Below are positions 1-13,000 of a stretch of DNA of 64,000 nt, piece by piece; position 1 is the first letter of the stretch; each line of letters starts with the position of its first letter. Source of the stretch: Rallus limicola. Lineage: Eukaryota > Chordata > Aves > Gruiformes > Rallidae. The notes under the pieces are model-generated. The model worked only from the letters and a program-made list of their open reading frames with translations, was not told the DNA's origin and searched no databases. The translations under genes and the position numbers were made by a program. The stretch lies in contig JAKCOZ010000099.1 of the NCBI GenBank assembly GCA_022605955.1, forward strand, positions 434,001 to 498,000. The letters run 5' to 3'.

Positions 1-53
1 CTAACAGGACACACGAGCAGACCCTGTCACTTTGGCTCTCAGCCTTTTCCTTT

Positions 54-90
54 GCCTGGAAAGAGGGAACATGCCTGGAACCTCCTACGG
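54..90. repeat. Internal sub-repeat, left half (partner at 169-204)
   Basis: GCCTGGAAAG followed by TGCCTGGAACCTCCTA in this segment resembles GCCTGAAAGG followed by TGTCTGAAACCTCCTA 114-115 bp further on (169 to about 204, crossing the monomer joint). The last 16 bases match at about 14 positions. The shared end, AACCTCCTA, is exact. The resemblance suggests that the 198-bp unit itself arose partly by duplication of a shorter element of about 35-38 bp. The rest of the monomer shows no clear half-unit symmetry, so this is a weak, ancient signal. Confidence 0.4.
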
Positions 91-163
91 TGCTTTTCTC
101 GGCCCTAGCAGACTGCAGTTCAAAACATGCTAAACGTCCAGACATAACTCCCAAAGTAAAGAA

Positions 164-184
164 GCTAGGCCTGAAAGGCATAGC
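164..184. other. Imperfect hairpin (quasi-palindrome) in every consensus monomer
   Basis: The left arm is GCTAGGCCT, the loop GAA and the right arm AGGCATAGC. The arms pair at 8 of 9 positions; the A at position 180 is the single mismatch. The element is repeated in nearly all 323 monomers, so single-stranded DNA or RNA from this array could form a regularly spaced hairpin series. The R variant (CTA to CGA) breaks one pair of the left arm and the G variant alters the right arm, so pairing is not strictly conserved. I read it as a mutational substrate (see the loop-inversion monomers) and not as a proven functional structure. Confidence 0.6.
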
Positions 185-2970
185 TTGTCTGAAACCTCCT
201 AACAGGACACACGAGCAGACCCTGTCACTTTGGCTCTCAGCCTTTTCCTTTGCCTGGAAAGAGGGAACATGCCTGGAACCTCCTACGGTGCTTTTCTCGG
301 CCCTAGCAGACTGCAGTTCAAAACATGCTAAACGTCCAGCAATAACTCCCAAAGTAAAGAAGCTAGGCCTGAAAGGCATAGCTTGTCTGAAACCTCCTAA
401 CAGGACACACGAGCAGACCCTGTCACTTTGGCTCTCAGCCTTTTCCTTTGCCTGGAAAGAGGGAACATGCCTGGAACCTCCTACGGTGCTTTTCTCGGCC
501 CTAGCAGACTGCAGTTCAAAACATGCTAAATGTCCAGCAATAACTCCCAAAGTAAAGAAGCGAGGCCTGAAAGGCATAGCTTGTCTGAAACCTCCTAACA
601 GGACACACGAGCAGACCCTGTCACTTTGGCTCTCAGCCTTTTCCTTTGCCTGGAAAGAGGGAACATGCCTGGAACCTCCTACGGTGCTTTTCTCGGCCCT
701 AGCAGACTGCAGTTCAAAACATGCTAAACGTCCAGCAATAACTCCCAAAGTAAAGAAGCTAGGCCTGAAAGGCATAGCTTGTCTGAAACCCCCTAACAGG
801 ACACACGAGCAGCCCCTGTCACTTTGGCTCTCAGCCTTTTCCTTTGCCTGGAAAGAGGGAACATGCCTGGAACCTCCTACGGTGCTTTTCTCGGCCCTAG
901 CAGACTGCAGTTCAAAACATGCTAAACGTCCAGACATAACTCCCAAAGTAAAGAAGCTAGGCCTGAAAGGCATAGCTTGTCTGAAACCTCCTAACAGGAC
1001 ACACGAGCAGACCCTGTCACTTTGACTCTCAGCCTTTTCCTTTGCCTGGAAAGAGGGAACATGCCTGGAACCTCCTACGGTGCTTTTCTCGGCCCTAGCA
1101 GACTGCAGTTCAAAACATGCTAAACGTCCAGCAATAACTCCCAAAGTAAAGAAGCGAGGCCTGAAAGGCATAGCTTGTCTGAAACCTCCTAACAGGACAC
1201 ACGAGCAGACCCTGTCACTTTGGCTCTCAGCCTTTTCCTTTGCCTGGAAAGAGGGAACATGCCTGGAACCTCCTACGGTGCTTTTCTCGGCCCTAGCAGA
1301 CTGCAGTTCAAAACATGCTAAACGTCCAGCAATAACTTCTAAAGTAAAGAAGCTAGGCCTGAAAGGCATAGCTCGTCTGAAACCTCCTAACAGGACACAC
1401 GAGCAGACCCTGTCACTTTGGCTCTCAGCCTTTTCCTTTGCCTGGAAAGAGGGAACATGCCTGGAACCTCCTACGGTGCTTTTCTCGGCCCTAGCAGACT
1501 GCAGTTCAAAACATGCTAAACGTCCAGCCAGAACTCCCAAAGTAAAGAAGCTAGGCCTGAAAGGCATAGCTTGTCTGAAACCTCCTGACAGGACACACGA
1601 GCAGACCCTGTCACTTTGGCTCTCAGCCTTTTCTTTTGCCTGGAAAGAGGGAACATGCCTGGAACCTCCTACGGTGCTTTTCTCGGCCCTAGCAGACTGC
1701 AGTTCAAAACATGCTAAACGTCCAGCAATAACTCCCAAAGTAAAGAAGCTAGGCCTGAAAGGCATAGCTTGTCTGAAACCCCCTAACAGGACACACGAGC
1801 AGACCCTGTCACTTTGGCTCTCAGCCTTTTCCTTTGCCTGGAAAGAGGGAACATGCCTGGAACCTCCTAAGGTGCTTTTCTCGGCCCTAGCAGACTGCAG
1901 TTCAAAACATGCTAAACGTCCAGCAATAACTCCCAAAGTAAAGAAGCTAGGCCTGAAAGTCATAGCTTGTCTGAAACCTCCTAACAGGACACACGAGCAG
2001 ACCCTGTCACTTTGGCTCTCAGCCTTTTCCTTTGCCTGGAAAGAGGGAACATGCCTGGAACCTCCTACGGTGCTTTTCTCGGCCCTAGCAGACTGCAGTT
2101 CAAAACATTCTAAACGTCCAGCAATAACTCCCAAAGTAAAGAAGCTAGGCCTGAAAGGCATAGCTTGTCTGAAACCTCCTAACAGGACACACGAGCAGAC
2201 CCTGTCACTTTGGCTCTCAGCCTTTTCCTTTGCCTGGAAAGAGGGAACATGCCTGGAACCTCCTACAGTGCTTTTCTCGGCCCTAGCAGACTGCAGTTCA
2301 AAACATGCTAAACGTCCAGCAATAACTCCCAAAGTAAAGAAGCTAGGCCTGAAAGGCATAGCTTGTCTGAAACCTCCTAACAGGACACACGAGCAGACCC
2401 TGTCACTTTGGCTCTCAGCCTTTTCCTTTGCCTGGAAAGAGGGAACATGCCTGGAACCTCCTACGGTGCTTTTCTCGGCCCTAGCAGACTGCAGTTCAAA
2501 ACATGCTAAACGTCCAGCAATAACTCCCAAAGTAAAGAAGCTAGGCCTGAAAGGCATAGCTTGTCTGAAACCTCCTAACAGGACACACGAGCAGACCCTG
2601 TCACTTTGGCTCTCAGCCTTTTCCTTTGCCTGGAAAGAGGGAACATGCCTGGAACCTCCTACGGTGCTTTTCTCGGCCCTAGCAGACTGCAGTTCAAAAC
2701 ATGCTAAACGTCCAGCAATAACTCCCAAAGTAAAGAAGCGAGGCCTGAAAGGCATAGCTTGTCTGAAACCTCCTAACAGGACACACGAGCAGACCCTGTC
2801 ACTTTGGCTCTCAGCCTTTTCCTTTGCCTGGAAAGAGGGAACATGCCTGGAACCTCCTACGGTGCTTTTCTCGGCCCTAGCAGACTGCAGTTCAAAACAT
2901 GCTAAACGTCCAGCAATAACTCCCAAAGAAAAGAAGCTAGGCCTGAAAGGCATAGCTTGTCTGAAACCTC

Positions 2971-3564
2971 CTAGCAGGACACACGAGCAGACCCTGTCAC
3001 TTTGACTCTCAGCCTTTTCCTTTGCCTGGAAAGAGGGAACATGCCTGGAACCTCCTACGGTGCTTTTCTCGGCCCTAGCAGACTGCAGTTCAAAACATGC
3101 TAAACGTCCAGCAATAACTCCCAAAGTAAAGAAGCTAGGCCTGAAAGGCATAGCTTGTCTGAAACCTCCTAACAGGACACACGAGCAGACCCTGTCACTT
3201 TGGCTCTCAGCCTTTTCCTTTGCCTGGAAAGAGGGAACATGCCTGGAACCTCCTACAGTGCTTTTCTCGGCCCTAGCAGACTGCAGTTCAAAACATGCTA
3301 AACGTCCAGCAATAACTCCCAAAGTAAAGAAGCTAGGCCTGAAAGGCATAGCTTGTCTGAAACCTCCTAACAGGACACACGAGCAGACCCTGTCACTTTG
3401 GCTCTCAGCCTTTTCCTTTGCCTGGAAAGAGGGAACATGCCTGGAACCTCCTACGGTGCTTTTCTCGGCCCTAGCAGACTGCAGTTCAAAACATGCTAAA
3501 CGTCCAGCAATAACTCCCAAAGAAAAGAAGCTAGGCCTGAAAGGCATAGCTTGTCTGAAACCTC
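2971..3564. repeat. 3-monomer unit (594 bp): X, CTACAGTG, E+AGCAGG
   Basis: The unit begins with the TGA-bearing X monomer (3,003), continues with a CTACAGTG monomer (3,256) and ends with the E change (about 3,522) followed by AGCAGG. The preceding E+AGCAGG (about 2,930) and following X (3,597) monomers show that the same trimer order continues across the joint. A related trimer with the same E+AGCAGG ending and flanking X monomers lies at 13,267-13,860, but its middle monomer lacks CTACAGTG. This marks a small higher-order unit spread by unequal exchange. Confidence 0.65.
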
Positions 3565-4256
3565 CTAGCAGGACACACGAGCAGACCCTGTCACTTTGAC
3601 TCTCAGCCTTTTCCTTTGCCTGGAAAGAGGGAACATGCCTGGAACCTCCTACGGTGCTTTTCTCGGCCCTAGCAGACTGCAGTTCAAAACATGCTAAACG
3701 TCCAGCAATAACTCCCAAAGTAAAGAAGCTAGGCCTGAAAGGCATAGCTTGTCTGAAACCTCCTAACAGGACACACGAGCAGACCCTGTCACTTTGGCTC
3801 TCAGCCTTTTCCTTTGCCTGGAAAGAGGGAACATGCCTGGAACCTCCTACAGTGCTTTTCTCGGCCCTAGCAGACTGCAGTTCAAAACATGCTAAACGTC
3901 CAGCAATAACTCCCAAAGTAAAGAAGCTAGGCCTGAAAGGCATAGCTTGTCTGAAACCTCCTAACAGGACACACGAGCAGACCCTGTCACTTTGGCTCTC
4001 AGCCTTTTCCTTTGCCTGGAAAGAGGGAACATGCCTGGAACCTCCTACGGTGCTTTTCTCGGCCCTAGCAGACTGCAGTTCAAAACATGCTAAACGTCCA
4101 GCAATAACTCCCAAAGTAAAGAAGCTAGGCCTGAAAGGCATAGCTTGTCTGAAACCTCCTAACAGGACACACGAGCAGACCCTGTCACTTTGGCTCTCAG
4201 CCTTTTCCTTTGCCTGGAAAGAGGGAACATGCCTGGAACCTCCTACGGTGCTTTTC

Positions 4257-5444
4257 TCGGCCCTAGCAGACTGCAGTTCAAAACATGCTAAACGTCCAGC
4301 AATAACTCCCAAAGTAAAGAAGCTAGGCCTGAAAGGCATAGCTTGTCTGAAACCTCCTAACTGGACACACGAGCAGACCCTGTCACTTTGGCTCTCAGCC
4401 TTTTCCTTTGCCTGGAAAGAGGGAACATGCCTGGAACCTCCTACGGTGCTTTTCTCGGCCCTAGCAGACTGCAGGTCACAACATGCTAAACGTCCAGCAA
4501 TAACTCCCAAAGTAAAGAAGCTAGGCCTGAAAGGCATAGCTTGTCTGAAACCTCCTAACAGGACACACGAGCAGACCCTGTCACTTTGGCTCTCAGCCTT
4601 TTCCTTTGCCTGGAAAGAGGGAACATGCCTGGAACCTCCTACGGTGCTTTTCTCGGCCCTAGCAGACTGCAGTTCAAAACATGCTAAACGTCCAGCAATA
4701 ACTCCCAAAGTAAAGAAGCTAGGCCTGAAAGGCATAGCTTGTCTGAAACCTCCTAACAGGACACACGAGCAGACCCTGTCACTTTGGCTCTCAGCCTTTT
4801 CCTTTGCCTGGAAAGAGGGAACATGCCTGGAACCTCCTACGGTGCTTTTCTCGGCCCTAGCAGACTGCAGTTCAAAACATGCTAAACGTCCAGCAATAAC
4901 TCCCAAAGTAAAGAAGCTAGGCCTGAAAGGCATAGCTTGTCTGAAACCTCCTAACTGGACACACGAGCAGACCCTGTCACTTTGGCTCTCAGCCTTTTCC
5001 TTTGCCTGGAAAGAGGGAACATGCCTGGAACCTCCTACGGTGCTTTTCTCGGCCCTAGCAGACTGCAGGTCACAACATGCTAAACGTCCAGCAATAACTC
5101 CCAAAGTAAAGAAGCTAGGCCTGAAAGGCATAGCTTGTCTGAAACCTCCTAACAGGACACACGAGCAGACCCTGTCACTTTGGCTCTCAGCCTTTTCCTT
5201 TGCCTGGAAAGAGGGAACATGCCTGGAACCTCCTACGGTGCTTTTCTCGGCCCTAGCAGACTGCAGTTCAAAACATGCTAAACGTCCAGCAATAACTCCC
5301 AAAGAAAAGAAGCTAGGCCTGAAAGGCATAGCTTGTCTGAAACCTCCTAGCAGGACACACGAGCAGACCCTGTCACTTTGACTCTCAGCCTTTTCCTTTG
5401 CCTGGAAAGAGGGAACATGCCTGGAACCTCCTACGGTGCTTTTC
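4257..5444. repeat. Duplicated 3-monomer unit containing W then Q
   Basis: AACTGG (W) occurs at about 4,361 and 4,955, exactly 594 bp apart, and the linked Q change (AGGTCACAA) occurs at about 4,474 and 5,068, again 594 bp apart. The two successive trimers therefore form a local tandem duplication. The same W-then-Q pair occurs once more at about 7,133 and 7,246. The left limit given is approximate because the neighbouring monomers are consensus-like. Confidence 0.65.
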
Positions 5445-8118
5445 TCGGCCCTAGCAGACTGCAGTTCAAAACATGCTAAACGTCCAGCAATAACTCCCAA
5501 AGTAAAGAAGCTAGGCCTGAAAGGCATAGCTTGTCTGAAACCTCCTAACAGGACACACGAGCAGACCCTGTCACTTTGGCTCTCAGCCTTTTCCTTTGCC
5601 TGGAAAGAGGGAACATGCCTGGAACCTCCTACAGTGCTTTTCTCGGCCCTAGCAGACTGCAGTTCAAAACATGCTAAACGTCCAGCAATAACTCCCAAAG
5701 TAAAGAAGCTAGGCCTGAAAGGCATAGCTTGTCTGAAACCTCCTAACAGGACACACGAGCAGACCCTGTCACTTTGGCTCTCAGCCTTTTCCTTTGCCTG
5801 GAAAGAGGGAACATGCCTGGAACCTCCTACGGTGCTTTTCTCGGCCCTAGCAGACTGCAGTTCAAAACATGCTAAACGTCCAGCAATAACTCCCAAAGTA
5901 AAGAAGCTAGGCCTGAAAGGCATAGCTCGTCTGAAACCTCCTATCAGGACACACGAGCAGACCCTGTAACTTTGGCTCTCAGCCTTTTCCTTTGCCTGGA
6001 AAGAGGGAACATGCCTGGAACCTCCTACGGTGCTTTTCTCGGCCCTAGCAGACTGCAGTTCAAAACATGCTAAACGTCCAGCAATAACTCCCAAAGTAAA
6101 GAAGCTAGGCCTTTCAGGCCTAGCTCGTCTGAAACCTCCTAACAGGACACACGAGCAGACCCTGTCACTTTGGCTCTCAGCCTTTTCCCTTGCCTGGAAA
6201 GAGGGAACATGCCTGGAACCTCCTACGGTGCTTTTCTCGGCCCTAGCAGACTGCAGTTCAAAACATGCTAAACGTCCAGCAATAACTCCCAAAGTAAAGA
6301 AGCTAGGCCTGAAAGGCATAGCTTGTCTGAAACCCCCTAACAGGACACACGAGCAGACCCTGTCACTTTGGCTCTCAGCCTTTTCCTTTGCCTGGAAAGA
6401 GGGAACATGCCTGGAACCTCCTACGGTGCTTTTCTCGGCCCTAACAGACTGCAGTTCAAAACATGCTAAACGTCCAGCAATAACTCCCAAAGTAAAGAAG
6501 CTAGGCCTGAAAGGCATAGCTTGTCTGAAACCTCCTAACAGGACACACGAGCAGACCCTGTCACTTTGGCTCTCAGCCTTTTCCTTTGCCTGGAAAGAGG
6601 GAACATGCCTGGAACCTCCTACGGTGCTTTTCTCGGCCCTAGCAGACTGCAGTTCAAAACATGCTAAACGTCCAGCAATAACTCCCAAAGTAAAGAAGCT
6701 AGGCCTGAAAGGCATAGCTTGTCTGAAACCTCCTAACAGGACACACGAGCAGACCCTGTCACTTTGGCTCTCAGCCTTTTCCTTTGCCTGGAAAGAGGGA
6801 ACATGCCTGGAACCTCCTACGGTGCTTTTCTCGGCCCTAGCAGACTGCAGTTCAAAACATGCTAAACGTCCAGCAATAACTCCCAAAGTAAAGAAGCTAG
6901 GCCTGAAAGGCATAGCTTGTCTGAAACCTCCTAACAGGACACACGAGCAGACCCTGTCACTTTGGCTCTCAGCCTTTTCCTTTGCCTGGAAAGAGGGAAC
7001 ATGCCTGGAACCTCCTACGGTGCTTTTCTCGGCCCTAGCAGACTGCAGTTCAAAACATGCTAAACGTCCAGCAATAACTCCCAAAGTAAAGAAGCTAGGC
7101 CTGAAAGGCATAGCTTGTCTGAAACCTCCTAACTGGACACACGAGCAGACCCTGTCACTTTGGCTCTCAGCCTTTTCCTTTGCCTGGAAAGAGGGAACAT
7201 GCCTGGAACCTCCTACGGTGCTTTTCTCGGCCCTAGCAGACTGCAGGTCACAACATGCTAAACGTCCAGCAATAACTCCCAAAGTAAAGAAGCTAGGCCT
7301 GAAAGGCATAGCTTGTCTGAAACCTCCTAACAGGACACACGAGCAGACCCTGTCACTTTGGCTCTCAGCCTTTTCCTTTGCCTGGAAAGAGGGAACATGC
7401 CTGGAACCTCCTACGGTGCTTTTCTCTGCCCTAGCAGACTGCAGTTCAAAACATGCTAAACGTCCAGCAATAACTCCCAAAGTAAAGAAGCGAGGCCTGA
7501 AAGGCATAGCTTGTCTGAAACCTCCTAACAGGACACACGAGCAGACCCTGTCACTTTGGCTCTCAGCCTTTTCCTTTGCCTGGAAAGAGGGAACATGCCT
7601 GGAACCTCCTACGGTGCTTTTCTCGGCCCTAGCAGACTGCAGTTCAAAACATGCTAAACGTCCAGCAATAACTCCCAAAGTAAAGAAGCTAGGCCTGAAA
7701 GGCATAGCTTGTCTGAAACCTCCTAACAGGACACACGAGCAGACCCTGTCACTTTGACTCTCAGCCTTTTCCTTTGCCTGGAAAGAGGGAACATGCCTGG
7801 AACCTCCTACGGTGCTTTTCTCAGCCCTAGCAGACTGCAGTTCAAAACATGCTAAACGTCCAGCAATAACTCCCAAAGTAAAGAAACTAGGCCTGAAAGG
7901 CATAGCTTGTCTGAAACCTCCTAACAGGACACACGAGCAGACCCTGTCACTTTGGCTCTCAGCCTTTTCCTTTGCCTGGAAAGAGGGAACATGCCTGGAA
8001 CCTCCTACGGTGCTTTTCTCGGCCCTAGCAGACTGCAGTTCAAAACATGCTAAACGTCCAGCAATAACTCCCAAAGAAAAGAAGCTAGGCCTGAAAGGCA
8101 TAGCTTGTCTGAAACCCC
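5347..8118. repeat. Block A (14 monomers), duplicated at 13,861-16,830
   Basis: Rare markers occur here and again in block B. They are CTATCAGG with CTGTAACT (5,942-5,968; again 14,456-14,482, 43 monomers away), CCTAACAGAC (6,442; 14,757), CTCTGCCC (7,426; 16,137) and X+CTCAGCC followed by E+CCCCCT (7,755-8,118; 16,467-16,830, 44 monomers away). Block A carries a loop-inverted hairpin monomer directly after the CTATCAGG monomer. The change of offset from 43 to 44 monomers means that B gained one monomer relative to A, with internal rearrangement. Confidence 0.8.
6104..6124. other. Hairpin with inverted loop and perfected stem (copy 1)
   Basis: Here the left arm GCTAGGCCT is followed by TTC and then AGGCCTAGC. 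Compared with the consensus, the 3-base loop GAA is replaced by its reverse complement TTC, and the single stem mismatch is corrected (A to C), giving a perfect 9-bp stem. Four changes in an 8-base span form exactly the reverse complement of a perfected hairpin. This is the signature of a template switch at a quasi-palindrome. The same monomer also has the U variant and a private TTTCCCTTGCC change downstream. Confidence 0.85.
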
Positions 8119-8910
8119 CTAACAGGACACACGAGCAGACCCTGTCACTTTGGCTCTCAGCCTTTTCCTTTGCCTGGAAAGAGGGAACATGCCTGGAACC
8201 TCCTACGGTGCTTTTCTCGGCCCTAGCAGACTGCAGTTCAAAACATGCTAAACGTCCAGCAATAACTCCCAAAGTAAAGAAGCTAGGCCTGAAAGGCATA
8301 GCTTGTCTGAAACCTCCTAACAGGACACACGAGCAGACCCTGTCACTTTGGCTCTCAGCCTTTTCCTTTGCCTGGAAAGAGGGAACATGCCTGGAACCTC
8401 CTACGGTGCTTTTCTCGGCCCTAGCAGACTGCAGTTCAAAACATGCTAAACGTCCAGCAATAACTCCCAAAGTAAAGAAGCTAGGCCTGAAAGGCATAGC
8501 TTGTCTGAAACCTCCTAACAGGACACACGAGCAGACCCTGTCACTTTGGCTCTCAGCCTTTTCCTTTGCCTGGAAAGAGGGAACATGCCTGGAACCTCCT
8601 ACGGTGCTTTTCTCGGCCCTAGCAGACTGCAGTTCAAAACATGCTAAACGTCCAGCAATAACTCCCAAAGTAAAGAAGCTAGGCCTGAAAGGCATAGCTC
8701 GTCTGAAACCTCCTAACAGGACACACGAGCAGACCCTGTCACTTTGGCTCTCAGCCTTTTCCTTTGCCTGGAAAGAGGGAACATGCCTGGAACCTCCTAC
8801 GGTGCTTTTCTCGGCCCTAGCAGACTGCAGTTCAAAACATGCTAAACGTCCAGCAATAACTCCCAAAGTAAAGAAGCTAGGCCTGAAAGGCATAGCTTGT
8901 CTGAAACCTC
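7723..8910. repeat. 6-monomer unit, first copy (X+CTCAGCC, E+CCCCCT, ...)
   Basis: This unit opens with a monomer having both the TGA stop (7,755) and CTCAGCC (about 7,822), followed by an E monomer (about 8,076) with CCCCCT. The same opening recurs 1,188 bp later (8,943, 9,010, 9,264) and a third time at 16,467-16,830. Homology with the next copy is clear for the first four monomers. After that the two differ: U is in the fifth monomer here and in the sixth in the next copy. Confidence 0.7.
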
Positions 8911-10098
8911 CTAACAGGACACACGAGCAGACCCTGTCACTTTGACTCTCAGCCTTTTCCTTTGCCTGGAAAGAGGGAACATGCCTGGAACCTCCTACGG
9001 TGCTTTTCTCAGCCCTAGCAGACTGCAGTTCAAAACATGCTAAACGTCCAGCAATAACTCCCAAAGTAAAGAAGCTAGGCCTGAAAGGCATAGCTTGTCT
9101 GAAACCTCCTAACAGGACACACGAGCAGACCCTGTCACTTTGGCTCTCAGCCTTTTCCTTTGCCTGGAAAGAGGGAACATGCCTGGAACCTCCTACGGTG
9201 CTTTTCTCGGCCCTAGCAGACTGCAGTTCAAAACATGCTAAACGTCCAGCAATAACTCCCAAAGAAAAGAAGCTAGGCCTGAAAGGCATAGCTTGTCTGA
9301 AACCCCCTAACAGGACACACGAGCAGACCCTGTCACTTTGGCTCTCAGCCTTTTCCTTTGCCTGGAAAGAGGGAACATGCCTGGAACCTCCTACGGTGCT
9401 TTTCTCGGCCCTAGCAGACTGCAGTTCAAAACATGCTAAACGTCCAGCAATAACTCCCAAAGTAAAGAAGCTAGGCCTGAAAGGCATAGCTTGTCTGAAA
9501 CCTCCTAACAGGACACACGAGCAGACCCTGTCACTTTGGCTCTCAGCCTTTTCCTTTGCCTGGAAAGAGGGAACATGCCTGGAACCTCCTACGGTGCTTT
9601 TCTCGGCCCTAGCAGACTGCAGTTCAAAACATGCTAAACGTCCAGCAATAACTCCCAAAGTAAAGAAGCTAGGCCTGAAAGGCATAGCTTGTCTGAAACC
9701 TCCTAACAGGACACACGAGCAGACCCTGTCACTTTGGCTCTCAGCCTTTTCCTTTGCCTGGAAAGAGGGAACATGCCTGGAACCTCCTACGGTGCTTTTC
9801 TCGGCCCTAACAGACTGCAGTTCAAAACATGCTAAACGTCCAGCAATAACTCCCAAAGTAAAGAAGCTAGGCCTGAAAGGCATAGCTTGTCTGAAACCTC
9901 CTAACAGGACACACGAGCAGACCCTGTCACTTTGGCTCTCAGCCTTTTCCTTTGCCTGGAAAGAGGGAACATGCCTGGAACCTCCTACGGTGCTTTTCTC
10001 GGCCCTAGCAGACTGCAGTTCAAAACATGCTAAACGTCCAGCAATAACTCCCAAAGTAAAGAAGCTAGGCCTGAAAGGCATAGCTCGTCTGAAACCTC
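8911..10098. repeat. 6-monomer unit, second copy
   Basis: X (8,943) with CTCAGCC (about 9,010), then E (about 9,264) with CCCCCT, reproduce the opening of the previous unit at exactly six monomers' distance. The fifth monomer carries CCTAACAGAC (about 9,807), a marker also found in blocks A and B, and the sixth carries U (10,084). Domain 1 is therefore a mosaic of recombined blocks and not a strict periodic higher-order array. Confidence 0.65.
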
Positions 10099-13000
10099 CT
10101 AACAGGACACACGAGCAGACCCTGTCACTTTGGCTCTCAGCCTTTTCCTTTGCCTGGAAAGAGGGAACATGCCTGGAACCTCCTACGGTGCTTTTCTCGG
10201 CCCTAGCAGACTGCAGTTCAAAACATGCTAAACGTCCAGCAATAACTCCCAAAGTAAAGAAGCGAGGCCTGAAAGGCATAGCTTGTCTGAAACCTCCTAA
10301 CAGGACACACGAGCAGACCCTGTCACTTTGGCTCTCAGCCTTTTCCTTTGCCTGGAAAGAGGGAACATGCCTGGAACCTCCTACGGTGCTTTTCTCGGCC
10401 CTAGCAGACTGCAGTTCAAAACATGCTAAACGTCCAGCAATAACTCCCAAAGTAAAGAAGCTAGGACTGAAAGGCATAGCTTGTCTGAAACCTCCTAACA
10501 GGACACACGAGCAGACCCTGTCACTTTGGCTCTCAGCCTTTTCCTTTGCCTGGAAAGAGGGAACATGCCTGGAACCTCCTACGGTGCTTTTCTCGGCCCT
10601 AGCAGACTGCAGTTCAAAACATGCTAAACGTCCAGCAATAACTCCCAAAGTAAAGAAGCTAGGCCTGAAAGGCATAGCTTGTCTGAAACCTCCTAACAGG
10701 ACACACGAGCAGACCCTGTCACTTTGGCTCTCAGCCTTTTCCTTTGCCTGGAAAGAGGGAACATGCCTGGAACCTCCTACGGTGCTTTTCTCGGCCCTAG
10801 CAGACTGCAGTTCAAAACATGCTAAACGTCCAGCAATAACTCCCAAAGTAAAGAAGCGAGGCCTGAAAGGCATAGCTTGTCTGAAACCTCCTAACAGGAC
10901 ACACGAGCAGACCCTGTCACTTTGGCTCTCAGCCTTTTCCTTTGCCTGGAAACGGGGAACATGCCTGGAACCTCCTACGGTGCTTTTCTCGGCCCTAGCA
11001 GACTGCAGTTCAAAACATGCTAAACGTCCAGCAATAACTCCCAAAGTAAAGAAGCTAGGCCTGAAAGGCATAGCTTGTCTGAAACCTCCTAACAGGACAC
11101 ACGAGCAGACCCTGTCACTTTGACTCTCAGCCTTTTCCTTTGCCTGGAAAGAGGGAACATGCCTGGAACCTCCTACGGTGCTTTTCTCGGCCCTAGCAGA
11201 CTGCAGTTCAAAACATGCTAAACGTCCAGCAATAACTCCCAAAGTAAAGAAGCTAGGCCTGAAAGGCATAGCTTGTCTGAAACCTCCTAACAGGACACAC
11301 GAGCAGACCCTGTCACTTTGGCTCTCAGCCTTTTCCTTTGCCTGGAAAGAGGGAACATGCCTGGAACCTCCTACGGTGCTTTTCTCGGCCCTAGCAGACT
11401 GCAGTTCAAAACATGCTAAACGTCCAGCAATAACTCCCAAAGTAAAGAAGCTAGGCCTGAAAGGCATAGCTTGTCAGAAACCTCCTAACAGGACACACGA
11501 GCAGACCCTGTCACTTTGGCTCTCAGCCTTTTCCTTTGCCTGGAAAGAGGGAACATGCCTGGAACCTCCTACGGTGCTTTTCTCGGCCCTAGCAGACTGC
11601 AGGTCACAACATGCTAAACGTCCAGCAATAACTCCCAAAGTAAAGAAGCTAGGCCTGAAAGGCATAGCTTGTCTGAAACCTCCTAACAGGACACACGAGC
11701 AGACCCTGTCACTTTGGCTCTCAGCCTTTTCCTTTGCCTGGAAAGAGGGAACATGCCTGGAACCTCCTACGGTGCTTTTCTCGGCCCTAGCAGACTGCAG
11801 TTCAAAACATGCTAAACGTCCAGCAATAACTCCCAAAGTAAAGAAGCGAGGCCTGAAAGGCATAGCTTGTCTGAAACCTCCTAACAGGACACACGAGCAG
11901 ACCCTGTCACTTTGGCTCTCAGCCTTTTCCTTTGCCTGGAAAGAGGGAACATGCCTGGAACCTCCTACGGTGCTTTTCTCGGCCCTAGCAGACTGCAGTT
12001 CAAAACATGCTAAACGTCCAGCAATAACTTCTAAAGTAAAGAAGCTAGGCCTGAAAGGCATAGCTCGTCTGAAACCTCCTAACAGGACACACGAGCAGAC
12101 CCTGTCACTTTGGCTCTCAGCCTTTTCCTTTGCCTGGAAAGAGGGAACATGCCTGGAACCTCCTACGGTGCTTTTCTCGGCCCTAGCAGACTGCAGTTCA
12201 AAACATGCTAAACGTCCAGCAATAACTCCCAAAGTAAAGAAGCTAGGCCTGAAAGGCATAGCTCGTCTGAAACCTCCTAACAGGACACACGAGCAGACCC
12301 TGTCACTTTGGCTCTCAGCCTTTTCCTTTGCCTGGAAAGAGGGAACATGCCTGGAACCTCCTACGGTGCTTTTCTCGGCCCTAGCAGACTGCAGTTCAAA
12401 ACATGCTAAACGTCCAGCAATAACTCCCAAAGTAAAGAAGCTAGGCCTGAAAGGCATAGCTTGTCTGAAACCTCCTAACAGGACACACGAGCAGACCCTG
12501 TCACTTTGGCTCTCAGCCTTTTCCTTTGCCTGGAAAGAGGGAACATGCCTGGAACCTCCTACAGTGCTTTTCTCGGCCCTAGCAGACTGCAGTTCAAAAC
12601 ATGCTAAACGTCCAGCAATAACTCCCAAAGTAAAGAAGCTAGGCCTGAAAGGCATAGCTTGTCTGAAACCTCCTAACAGGACACACGAGCAGACCCTGTC
12701 ACTTTGGCTCTCAGCCTTTTCCTTTGCCTGGAAAGAGGGAACATGCCTGGAACCTCCTACGGTGCTTTTCTCGGCCCTAGCAGACTGCAGTTCAAAACAT
12801 GCTAAACGTCCAGCAATAACTCCCAAAGTAAAGAAGCTAGGCCTGAAAGGCATAGCTTGTCTGAAACCTCCTAACAGGACACACGAGCAGACCCTGTCAC
12901 TTTGGCTCTCAGCCTTTTCCTTTGCCTGGAAAGAGGGAACATGCCTGGAACCTCCTACGGTGCTTTTCTCGGCCCTAGCAGACTGCAGTTCAAAACATGC

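Larger units (their letters stand above)
1..198. repeat. First monomer, used here as the reference unit
   Basis: This copy runs from CTAACAGG to GAAACCTC, after which CTAACAGG begins again at 199. It matches the majority base everywhere except the D variant (CAGACATA) at about 138-145. Counting gives 99 G+C of 198. The start point is arbitrary because the array is circularly permutable. Landmarks used for phasing are GGTGCTTTTCTC at 89, CTGCAG near 113 and the GCTAGGCCT arm at 164. The length is a multiple of three and close to the vertebrate nucleosome repeat length of about 190-200 bp. Confidence 0.9.

Noticed and set aside
784..796. Telomere-like CCCTAA in CCCCCTAACAGG monomers
   Set aside because: A single hexamer created by one T-to-C change in CCTCCTAAC; it is not tandem and has no telomeric context.
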